DNA of 19,502 bases from Entamoeba invadens IP1 (Eukaryota; Evosea; Mastigamoebida; Endamoebidae), in assembly GCF_000330505.1 (NCBI RefSeq), contig NW_004443664.1, forward strand, positions 57,280 through 76,781, given 5' to 3'. Of the stretch, positions 11,134 to 19,502 are shown one piece after another. Below the pieces are notes generated by a model. It was not told the origin of the DNA, did not search any database, and saw only the letters and a program-made list of their open reading frames with translations. How positions within the stretch are numbered: position 1 is the stretch's first letter; each line of letters begins with the position of its first letter. The translations under genes and the position numbers were made by a program.

Positions 11134-11736
11134 TCATAATATTCTTTTACACACATTAAATTCAATCTGCTTATTCTTTTTTATCCAAAACGAAGAATAA
11201 CATGATAAAACAAGATTGTTTTCATCTTCATACAATGTAAATGAATTAGAATCTTTGTTTTCAATTTGTTCTTTTCTTTTATAAAAATACAGATTTTGAT
11301 ATACATAAGGACTTCCAAACAAAAAGAAATCTTTTGATGTCGCTTTGAGTTGTTTGCAGCATTTCATGTTGTTGATCATATCTTTCTGATAAAACCCAAA
11401 GATTGAACCACTTTCAGTCATAACAAGAAATATAATATTTTGTTCTCCTAATATTTTTGTTCTAATTTCTCTTTGTTCAAACCCCAATAAATCTGAATTG
11501 TAAATCACCTCAATTTGTTCACTTTTTGTTTTTTTCAGAAGTGATTTGATCATTTCTTGTTCTTTTGTCAAAGTTGTTGTGCTTTCAGAAACATAATCAT
11601 TTGACTCTTTTATCTTTTTTGATGGATTTTTCTTTGTCATCTTTTGTTTCTCCTGTTTGTCCTTATTACCTTTACACTTCTTGGAATATAAGTGTACATT
11701 TCTGGCTATGAGTATATGTGATACTGAGCTACCCAT
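11134..11736 (-). CDS. TLDc-domain protein with N-terminal myristoylation-like motif
   Basis: 200 residues from the ATG at 11736. The N-terminus MGSSVS fits the N-myristoylation pattern MGxxxS, suggesting membrane attachment (inference). A Lys-rich linker (about 18-46) precedes a Glu/Lys helix. From about residue 75 the sequence matches the TLDc pattern: a YNSDLLGFEQREIRTKI start, then NIIFLVMTESGSIFGFYQKD, then KDFFLFGSP. TLDc proteins are linked to oxidative-stress resistance and V-ATPase regulation in other eukaryotes and form a sizeable family in Entamoeba; the role here is unknown. The end looks short: after TGA (11134-11136) the frame continues FSTNKSKCIYW to TAA at 11098-11100, which could be the lost C-terminal strand. 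Confidence 0.72.
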   Translation of the reverse strand: MGSSVSHILIARNVHLYSKKCKGNKDKQEKQKMTKKNPSKKIKESNDYVSESTTTLTKEQEMIKSLLKKTKSEQIEVIYNSDLLGFEQREIRTKILGEQNIIFLVMTESGSIFGFYQKDMINNMKCCKQLKATSKDFFLFGSPYVYQNLYFYKRKEQIENKDSNSFTLYEDENNLVLSCYSSFWIKKNKQIEFNVCKRIL

Positions 11737-11764
11737 GATTGACTGATAAGTAGATATACAAAGT

Positions 11765-11774
11765 GTTTATATAC
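11765..11774 (-). promoter_or_regulatory. TATA-like box of the TLDc gene
   Basis: On the minus strand GTATATAAAC lies 29-38 bases before the ATG at 11736, the spacing seen for other genes in this window. Confidence 0.5.
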
Positions 11775-13836
11775 AACCGAAAACACTACAAGTAAGTTAA
11801 TTTATTTTTGGATTTGATAAAAATAACTGTTTTATTTGTTGTATGCTTTTTGGTGTTGGAATTCACCAAATATTATACCAAATCATTTAATAATTTTTAA
11901 ACATTTGTTTGTGTATTATAATCAATATTAAACTTTGTTATTAATGTTTGATACAATTTCTTGTTGTGCAATTGTTGGAGTACTTCAATTACAATCAAGT
12001 ATTTTTGTTTATTTTTAGTGGTTAAATAGATACTATTCGACTTTGCGAAATTATAAGTAAAAATAGATATTCAATTATTTTACTTTCTTATATGTTTATT
12101 GATTAAATATTTTAACGAAGAAATGGTAATAAATAGACCAATTTGCCGTTTATAAATATGTTAATATTTGGGAGATAACCAAAAATAAAAAGTGTTTAGT
12201 TTGAAACAACAAGAAACGAATTTGGTTTGTGTTAAACCACCAATCAATTATAGCATATCAATTCTTTACCACAATAGTTGCAAACAAATTTTCTTTTGTA
12301 ATTTCGAATTCACAACCTTGAGATGCAACTTAGTAACGTCTTAAAATTAAATTGAAGCGTTATTTTAACAAGTATTACACAAATATTCATTCATAATTAA
12401 GATAAAAAATACTTTAAGATATATCCCCAAAAGTGGTTTTATTTTTTCAAATAATAATATTTTTTTCAAATCCTTATTATTTTTTGGATATGTCAACCAT
12501 TGGTTTATCAATTTTTAATATATTATAACTGTGTTTATCATTGTTTTTATTATAAAACTGAATTGATATTTTATTTTTTATCCACAATTATAATAAGTAA
12601 TTTTCTTTTTAAAAATAATAATGATACTGAATTGTTAAATTGGAAAACAATAACAGAATCAAAAAATTATCAAATTTGAATAGTTTTAATAAAAAAAATT
12701 CTGTTGCTATAATTCAATAAGTTGAAAAATGGAGACCTGTCTCAACGTGGTCAGTAGTATCATTTATTTTGTCGTTATTAATTAATAAAAACCATTCATC
12801 TGTTTTTTAATAATTAAAGTCGTGGTTATTTGGTTTGTAACAAACTATTTATAAAACATGTTAATAATATAACAAACCTTATATGTAAATAAGTTTAATA
12901 ATAAATAGTTTAATTTTAAAACTTATAAATTTTTATTATTTTATGATTTTAATAATCACTTAAAATATTATTAAAATAATTACAACATCTTTACCTCACT
13001 GTGTTATAAATTCATAATCATTATTAAACATTGTATAATATAAAACATATATTGGCATTCATATTCAATAATTACTATTATTAATAAAAAACAACCTAAA
13101 ATTATCAAAAAAATAAATGATATATATTATAATTAATCCTAAAGAATAGTTAAAATTTAAATTTAGTCAACCAATAAATTTAGTATTATTAAAAATAATC
13201 GTTTCATTTGTTACTTATACTAAATAATTTTAAAAACAACCAATAGTATGTATATAAACACAAACATGCGATTTTCAACTCTCACTTTCTTTTTCATGAT
13301 ATATTTTATTAACTATTTAGATACTATCTTTATTCAAAATAAAAAGATGTTCATACTTTAAAACTAAACATGATATTAAATTCTTAACGTCACGAGTAAA
13401 AGAATAATAAAGTTAAAATAATCTTAAAGCATCTGAAACATCATCGAAATTATGTTAATTTAAAACAGAAACTTTATTACATGGGTCACAAAAAATATAT
13501 AAAATACATACAAATAAAATAAATGGGTGACAAAAAATAGGGATTAAATGATGTTAAAAATTGGGATTTGTTTTTTTTGTTTTTTTCACAAAATAACAAT
13601 TTCTATAAAAGACTTGTTAGATTACTTAAAATAAATTTGTCACTTAACCTTACAATAATGTCATTAAAACAAAATAAATAACATTTTTTGAAAAACAGGC
13701 GTGGCACCCCTGTAATTCAAATATCGTTTCCAAAAATTATGTAAAACAAAATCAATAATACAATTGCAAATTATATTGATAATTAAAGTCTTATCATTTG
13801 TTAACCAAATATCACCAAATACAGGACGTGTCATAA
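11775..13836. other. About 2 kb AT-rich gene-free DNA
   Basis: Extremely AT-rich with many stops in all frames. A 17-base motif ATGGGT(C/G)ACAAAAAATA occurs at 13481 and again at 13523, 42 bases apart. No gene, tRNA or recognisable element is seen. Confidence 0.6.
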
Positions 13837-14061
13837 CACACGGTGTATACAAGCAACACAATAAAAGTGATATTTCATGAAAGAAATATTAAAAATACAT
13901 TCAATACAGAAAAAAGTGTCGATATACATGTTCACTCTTGGGAAAAAAATAGAAGTGGGTGTAATGTAGACCCTTTTCTAAAAAATATATCATATCCTCC
14001 TGTGATAAACTTCAATGAAGATATCTTCACCCAATCAACGAAAATTTCACTATTAAAATGA
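13837..14061 (+). other. Short open frame, possible gene relic
   Basis: Open from 13837 to the TGA at 14059-14061 without an early ATG. The encoded peptide has an even residue mix (HVHSWEKNRSGCNVDPF, SYPPVINFNEDIF) and the DNA is less AT-rich than its surroundings, unlike random intergenic frames here. No family is recognised. It is immediately followed by two perfect hairpins. It could be the 3' end of a lost gene or chance. Confidence 0.2.
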
Positions 14062-14062
14062 A

Positions 14063-14097
14063 AGATATGATTATTTTAAATATAAATAATCATATCT
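14063..14097. repeat. Perfect hairpin: 14-base arms, 7-base loop
   Basis: AGATATGATTATTT (14063-14076) is the exact reverse complement of AAATAATCATATCT (14084-14097). It begins two bases after the stop of the preceding open frame. Confidence 0.85.
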
Positions 14098-14111
14098 GAT
14101 TATTTGTATAT

Positions 14112-14154
14112 AACGTGGTGTTCACTACAAACAGGTCATAATGAACACCACGTT
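14112..14154. repeat. Perfect inverted repeat: 13-base arms, 17-base spacer
   Basis: AACGTGGTGTTCA (14112-14124) is the exact reverse complement of TGAACACCACGTT (14142-14154). The arms are markedly more GC-rich than the flanks, so the pairing is not an artefact of AT bias. Confidence 0.9.
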
Positions 14155-14829
14155 GGAACTTATACCAACGAACAAAAGTTGAAACAATAAGAAAAAGGTC
14201 ACGTTTCGATTTCAATAAAAAATTGAAAAGTTAAGAACATGTAAACTTTGTCGTAATCAATATAAATTGAGAAAAAAGTGGTTGCTATTTTTGCTATCAA
14301 CTGGTGTGTCCTTTTCATTCCGTTTTTGCTTGTTTCGATTGTGCAAATAAATTGGTCATAAATCAAAAATAGTTCATTATTTACAGTTTCGAGTTTTTTG
14401 TTAATTTAATATTGAAAAATAAAAAATAAAAATAAAAATAAATTACCAAAAAACAATTATTGAAAATAAGTGATATTTAAATTACATAAACACCATCGTA
14501 AGGTTAATGTTGCAAATAAACACAGTCAAACAAAATACTGCCATTTATATTTACAGTTTACGCCTTACTTATAGTTTCTGTCTTTTCATACATGAAACTA
14601 CAAATCCTGATATTCAACCCTTAAAACATGTGATAATTTGACAAATAATAAGAAAATTAATACTTTAATATCTTTATTAGTTTTATTGGTTAAAAACCAC
14701 TAAATGAAAATTATTATAATTATTTTACTCCCTGTTTTTTTTGTTTCCATGATAATTTTGCTCACAGAAGTTTATATTAGCCTAAATATTTTTTTTTCAT
14801 AAAAATCTGTTTAACAAACATTTTGAGTA
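14155..14829. other. AT-rich intergenic DNA, nothing recognised
   Basis: No coding frame, RNA gene or clear repeat is seen. Confidence 0.5.
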
Positions 14830-15180
14830 AAGTCATTCTGAACAAGTGTGCAACTTTATTTTTTCTTTGTTTTTTACTCACAACAAAGGTGAAACTTTAT
14901 TTCTCAACAATAACAAAACAATAAAAAAAGTCGAATTAGGTTATAAATCAACATAAAATATAACTCGATATTTAAATGATAAGTTCAACTGCTTGTTCTA
15001 ATAAAAAACATTAAAATCCCAGAATTACAATTGTCATACAGAACGAATAAAACGGCGTTGTATATCGATTGTGGATGGCGCAAATGTCAAACATCTCGTT
15101 TATAAAAAAAGAAAATAATGAGACAAGCCAACTTGTGTAATTCAAAGACTCTTTAGCTGCAACATTATACTTTTGTTCGA
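14830..15180 (+). repeat. Interspersed repeat, copy B (inverted relative to copy A at 8330-8654)
   Basis: Begins near AAGTCATTCTGAACAAG and shares many blocks with the reverse complement of copy A. Similarity fades near GCTGCAACATTATAC (about 15160-15180). A 66-codon frame on the minus strand (15011-15211) resembles the plus-strand frame of copy A only because the DNA is shared; frames in both copies are short and diverge without an evident protein constraint. Lies about 0.2 kb left of the transposon. Confidence 0.8.
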
Positions 15181-15393
15181 TAATAAATATTTTTAAAAAA
15201 ATGGATAACATTTAATTTTGTTAATATTTGTGAAATAGTTATTCCGAATTCTTTAAATGTTATTAATAACAACAATAAATAATTTATTATTTACACCCTC
15301 ACTCAAAAATAATTTTATTTGTATAAGATAAAAAAATTAAATAAAAACACAATGTTTAAATTGTTGTTTGTTTTTAGGCTATAAATGCAATTA

Positions 15394-15420
15394 ACTGTAT
15401 TTTTAAAATTAAAATACAGT
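15394..15420. repeat. Palindrome with CAGT/ACTG ends at candidate transposon left boundary
   Basis: ACTGTATTTT (15394-15403) pairs perfectly with AAAATACAGT (15411-15420) around a 7-base loop. The right half reads TA|CAGTGAAAAGGCTC; pogo/Tc1-type elements insert at TA and often start with CAGT. It may mark the left end at 15417, but no matching right end is visible. Confidence 0.4.
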
Positions 15421-15430
15421 GAAAAGGCTC

Positions 15431-15649
15431 TATTTGTCGAGATCTTAGCACAAAAAAAATTTATTTGTCGGATTTGAGAGAATTTTTCAGAAAGTTCGTT
15501 TTAATATAGAATTATATTTTTAAGTAAAAATTTGGTTTAAATTCAACAAAAGGTACAAATTCGAGAACAAAAAATAATACCGTAAACCCAAATGATTGGC
15601 CAGTTGTGCGATAAATAGACTCGTTCGACAAATAAGATTGCGACAAATA
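15431..15649. repeat. Five copies of TATTTGTCG in inverted arrangement (subterminal motifs)
   Basis: TATTTGTCG occurs at 15431-15439 and 15462-15470. Its reverse complement CGACAAATA occurs at 15626-15634 and 15641-15649, with a one-mismatch copy CGATAAATA at 15609-15617. Several are extended by shared CTCTATTTGTCG / CGACAAATAGAC flanks. Subterminal arrays like this often bind transposase; here that is inference. Confidence 0.7.
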
Positions 15650-15907
15650 GACCCCTTTAATTGTACAGAAGACCAAATAAGGGGCTTAATTTCAAAACGC
15701 TTTTTAATTTAAGGGTTATTTTAGGGTTTTGCTACTAAAAGTGGAAAATTTTGAAACGTTCAGCTAAAAATAGTCACAATTTTTAATTACAATTAAATAA
15801 CAATTAACAGACGTTTAGGGTTCGATAAAAATTAAAAAACAAAATAATAAATAAAAATATTAATAGTTTTTGTTTAAAAACAATTTATTCTGAACTATAA
15901 AATTTAA

Positions 15908-17956
15908 ATGGATAAGGCGAACAAAAACCCAATCACCATAATATGTTCAGAAGATGCCCCACATCTTTTTTTAAATGTCGAGTTCAAAAAAGAACAACAA
16001 TGTACTGAAAAGTGTTTGCCATAGGACGACTACATAAAAAGTGACCTTGATACGCTCAAATTTAAAGACAACAATGAAAACATTTTCAATGATTCTATTT
16101 ATAAAACAAATTTTCTCGATGATGATTACGATGATAGTACCAGAATAAATTTAAATGAATTTCCACTAACAAATAAACAAAAAGAATTAATTATCGATAA
16201 TGAACTATTTGTTGAGTGTAGTGAGGCGGAATTAATTTATTCACCATTTGAATTTCTTCAACTTCTTTCGGAACTTCGAAACAGAGACCACAAAAATTAT
16301 CTTACACTTGAAAATTTTATCTGTGAATTTGTTTCATCTGAAGAGTACACAAAATGCACAACATCATTTCAACAACAAATAGTCTTATTAATAAAAATGA
16401 TGGAACGGTGGTGCAAAACTCAAGGAAGTAACGGGAAGTCAAAAAACAAAAGACGCTTATAAACACAAGAAGACATTGCCGCTCTTTTTGGGGTATCAGC
16501 GGCTCGAATAACTCAATTGAAGACAAGCGGTATTAAAAGAAATTTGGGTACTATTAAAAGTTCTGGTGGACAATACAAATTATCAAAAACACAAATGAAT
16601 CAACTAACTACAATAATTAAAATTCGTTTGGAATACGGAAAGATTGTTACTGTTGATTATCTCCAAGACTACATTTCAAGATGTTTCAAAGTTACATATA
16701 CTACCAATGGTATCACAAGTTTGATGAAACCTTTAGGACTTAAAAAAGTATCTGCACGCATTGTAGAAGAGTCAAGAATGGGAATATCTCCCCAAAAGCT
16801 TTATGATTATTTTTTAAAGGCAGATCATGCTATTGATGGCGTTCCTGCGACATTTATTTTTAACATGGATGAGTCCTGCCATCAAGATTTTTTTGATATT
16901 TCCAACACCAAAGTTTTTATACCAGAAAGTGCAAATATCACTGATCTTCGTTGTTCGGCAGACAAATCGGCTAAAAAAGTATCACATGTGGCATTAATAA
17001 ATGCTCGAGGATACACACTTAAATCCACAGTGATAATTCCCAACAAAAACATGTCATGGGAATTCAGTCTTTTTGGTTATAATGAAACAACCACCCACTT
17101 TTTATATTCTCCAACATTAACGATGAACATTTTCTTGTTCAAAGAGTGGGTGGTTGAGGTTTTTATAAAGGAATTGATGATTTATCGTTCTAAATACAAT
17201 TATAATGGACCCGCTGTTCTCTTTTTGGATAATTGTCCATCACATAACAACCAAGAAATTTTAGAATTACTCAATCAAAACAACGTTCGTGTTATATTTT
17301 TTGTGGCATGCACAACAAATTACACACAAATGCTTGATGTTGGACTTTTTGCAAATCACAAATTAGTTAAGAAAATGCAAAATGTTATTGACTTGAGAGT
17401 GGATGAAACATTGGACTGTGGGTGGATAAACTCGATCAAACAGCACAATTCAATCATGGAAGTCGTGTCCAATAAATTGGATTTGGAAACACCTCTTCAT
17501 GATATTTATGTTGGGTACAAGAAAACCAATAATGACAACATATTATACCAAAGAATGTTAGAAGAAGGGACTGGATATAAGAAAGAAGGAAAAACCATAT
17601 TAAAAGTGTCAAAGTTTGTAAAGGGTGTTGTTTCTGTACTCAGTAGTTTTGAAAAAACGTGTGCTATACCAGATGTTATGAGTTCATTTATACAAGTTGG
17701 GTTTGATGTTATCAGATGCTCTGATGGTGAATTTTACTGTCGAGATAATCCATTATTGGCCAGGGAACTATACAGAAGAGCAGATTTTATAAGGGAAATG
17801 GCAAAATTTCCAATACGTCCCCTTGAAAATGGTAAATTGTCAAAATCAATCGATGGAGCTTATAACGAAATGTGTATAAGACAGAAAATGGAAATAGAAA
17901 AGAAAAAAGAAATGAAAGAAAAAAACAGAAAGAAAAAGCAAAAATTAAAGAAATGA
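15908..17956 (+). pseudogene. pogo/Tigger/jerky-like DDE_1 transposase with two in-frame stops
   Basis: The frame opens at ATG 15908 and runs to TGA 17954-17956 (about 682 codons), interrupted by TAG at 16022-16024 and TAA at 16460-16462. The longest uninterrupted part (16517-17956) has 479 residues. Seen: an acidic N-terminal region; a helix-turn-helix just after the second stop (TQEDIAALFGVSAARITQL); a second DNA-binding helical segment (VDYLQDYISRCF...NGITSLMKPLGLKK); then the catalytic core. Acid residues are Asp in FNMDES (codon 16868), Asp in LFLDNCPSHNN (17228) and Asp in QMLDVGLF (17336), with 35 residues between the second and third, typical of the DDE_1/CENP-B-related group. The tail is Lys/Glu-rich. 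The transposase would cut and join element ends in the nucleus. In the longest fragment the first helix-turn-helix is lost; the stops suggest an inactivated copy. Confidence 0.8.
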
Positions 17957-18806
17957 AAATGAAAGAAAAGGAAACGAAATTTAAACAAACAAAAACAAAA
18001 CCGAACGAGACTGAAGACATAATTATTTCAACTCAAAAACAAAATTTATTTAATATCCAAAAAATTGAAAGGATGACATCAAGTCAAGGAGAAAAAATAA
18101 ATATAAATTGTCATAACAAAGAACGAAAAGAACAACAAGAAAAATGTTTGAAACAACTGGACTTTTTAAATGAAAAGAAAATGATCGAATTTGACACAAT
18201 TATGGAACCAAAACAAAAAATTCCATTTGTAGATTACAACACTTATTGGTGTTGTTCGCGCGAAGTTAATGAATATAAAAATTGTGTTTATAATTGGTTG
18301 GGATCTTTCATATTTGATGATTTTATCAATTCAATTAAAATGAAGTTGAGTCAACTTGATGTGGAGTGTTGGAACACTTTCGATCTTTATTTTAGATCAA
18401 TTGAAAAGGTCGATTTTTGTTGGGACAAGAAGAGTGTATTAATAATACCAACATTAATTAGAAACAACCATTGGGTCGCTTTTATATTTCTAAAACATGA
18501 TTTAACTTGGAGTCTGTTTTACTTCGACACACTTCCTCAAAATGATAAAAACAACACAACGATAACAACTGATATTGATCCTCGATATTTTAAACTTTTC
18601 GGAGACTTATTTGGCAACTATTCAATAAAAAAACGACAGTGATGATTCAAACGAATGGATGGGAATGTGGGTATCGAATTGTATTTTTTATTCATAAATT
18701 GTTGTTGGGATGTTCATTGTACGAGAGTGTTAAATACAACAAAGAAGAGTTTGTGAATTTCGTTGAAGAATTAAAAAAAATGTATCCAAATGTCGATCTT
18801 ATGTAA
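17953..18806 (+). pseudogene. Ulp1-type (C48) SUMO-protease-like protein, frame-split
   Basis: The frame is open from before 17872, with an ATG at 17872 inside the transposase frame and another at 17953 overlapping its TGA as ATGA. After a charged Lys/Glu region, a C48-like domain appears: IIPTLIRNNHWVAFIF (catalytic His, codon 18469) and LFYFDTLPQ (catalytic Asp, 18526). This frame ends at TGA 18640-18642. The remaining triad part, QTNGWECGYRIV (Gln 18648, catalytic Cys 18666-18668), is in the -1 frame and continues to TAA 18804-18806 (ending YPNVDLM). Ulp1 proteases cleave SUMO-like proteins from targets; similar proteases accompany some eukaryotic DNA transposons (certain MULEs, Polintons). 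An A7 run at 18627-18633 is the probable site of the frame change. TAATT at 18823-18827 may be the polyadenylation signal. Confidence 0.75.
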
Positions 18807-19502
18807 TATATTTTAATCTTATTAATTGTATTAATATTATTCAATTTTGTATAGTTTTATTATAATCTAATTTTTATTATAAAAAGTATTTAATATTATT
18901 ATAAACTTATTAAAAACAATTTCTTTTGGAACTTAAAAATAAGTTAATATAATTTCCTCTTCAACTCTTCGTTATGATTGTTACACGTTAGAATGATTTC
19001 ATGTTTGTTTCATTGCATCAACCCGACTTTGTTTGTATTTATTTTATTAATTATTATAAGTATGTGGGTTGGTTTCAAAACACAAAGTGACTTAGGAGTT
19101 CTTATGTTATTTTATGTGTGTCTAGACTGTTTTCGAGTAAATTAAAGTTCGACCATTTAGCTACAAAATCAAATTATAATCGTTAAAAGGTTTGTATTTA
19201 AAAACACATATTAATATATTTACACAACATAAATCAACTTGACGTATAGAGTTTTTATTAACCCCAGAAATCATTTTTTGTAATGTGCACACAAAACCTA
19301 TTTATTCTATTACAGTTACTGGCTTTTAATTGATACACTTGACTGGAAACACTAATGTAAACATGTTGACCAAATTGTGTTCTGGTCTATATTAAAATTG
19401 AGCATCTCTTTTGAAATCAAGCGTATTTTGTTTTGTTTTTATGAGTTGGAAATCGTCAAGTAATGATTCTAATGGCTGAATTTATTTTTTTTGTTTTTGT
19501 TT
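18807..19502. other. AT-rich flank right of the transposon, no terminus found
   Basis: No coding frame is supported. I looked for a reverse complement of the candidate left end (CAGTGAAAAGGCTC) and of TATTTGTCG and saw neither. TTACAGTTACTGGC near 19310 starts similarly but is in the wrong orientation. Confidence 0.5.

Larger units (their letters stand above)
15417..18806 (+). mobile_element. Decayed DNA transposon: pogo-like DDE_1 transposase plus Ulp1-like protease
   Basis: The element carries, on one strand, a DDE_1 (pogo/Tigger/jerky group) transposase and a Ulp1/C48 protease frame separated by a short overlap. Candidate left end at 15417 (TA followed by CAGTG) and clustered 9-base motifs at 15431-15649 suggest the 5' end with transposase-binding sites. 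The right limit given is the last coding base; the real terminus is not identified and may lie beyond the window. Two stops and apparent frameshifts mark it as probably inactive unless recoding is used. Confidence 0.6.

Noticed and set aside
11737..15400. tRNA genes, rRNA, CRISPR or tandem tRNA arrays
   Set aside because: No cloverleaf with A/B boxes and no regularly spaced direct repeats could be found by eye.
15908..18806. Alternative genetic code (TAA/TAG read as Gln, ciliate-like), since the transposase uses TGA as its end and has internal TAG and TAA
   Set aside because: Profilin and the protease frame end naturally at TAA, and reading past TAA 18804 gives no sensible coding sequence; point mutations are simpler.
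19300..19340. TTACAGTTACTGGC as the right end of the transposon
   Set aside because: It is in the same orientation as the left CAGT end instead of inverted and lacks the TATTTGTCG motifs.

Overview
The window looks like a gene-poor stretch of an Entamoeba nuclear genome. Coding regions are moderately AT-rich and intergenic DNA is extremely AT-rich. The genes belong to families that are large in this genus: a cysteine-rich transmembrane kinase, a TLDc protein, and a fragment of what looks like an Entamoeba-specific surface/LRR-type N-terminal family. Where a promoter can be seen, it has a TATA-like box 25-40 bases before an ATG with a very short leader. DNA transposons make me think of E. invadens or a close relative, but the species is inference.

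Layout. Positions 1-7150 (minus strand) hold one giant receptor-kinase gene that runs off the left edge just before the kinase DFG motif. It is open in a single frame for about 2383 codons except for one TAA at codon 745. Its ectodomain contains two different tandem cysteine-rich arrays, 8 x about 32 and 8 x about 71 residues. Positions 7151-9063 are intergenic and carry one copy of an interspersed repeat. A complete profilin gene follows (9064-9453), then a coiled-coil protein with a disturbed 5' end (9628-10177), a frameshifted family fragment (10301-10815) and a TLDc-domain gene on the minus strand (11134-11736). From 11.8 to 15.4 kb the DNA is almost gene-free. It holds a weak ORF followed by two perfect hairpins (14063-14154) and a second, inverted copy of the interspersed repeat (14830 to about 15180).

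The right end (about 15417-18806) is a decayed DNA transposon. It has a pogo/Tigger/jerky-like DDE_1 transposase with two in-frame stops, overlapped by a Ulp1-type (C48) cysteine-protease reading frame whose catalytic Cys lies in yet another frame. Both frame changes are in the -1 direction, and each has an in-phase slippery heptamer (A_AAA_AAC and A_AAA_AAA). Its left side shows a CAGT-type candidate terminus and five copies of a 9-base motif in inverted arrangement. No matching right terminus is visible.

The genes do not form a functional pathway. Profilin is a housekeeping cytoskeletal gene sitting between a surface receptor gene and mobile DNA. The most unusual item is the transposase plus SUMO-protease-like element and its reading-frame organisation.
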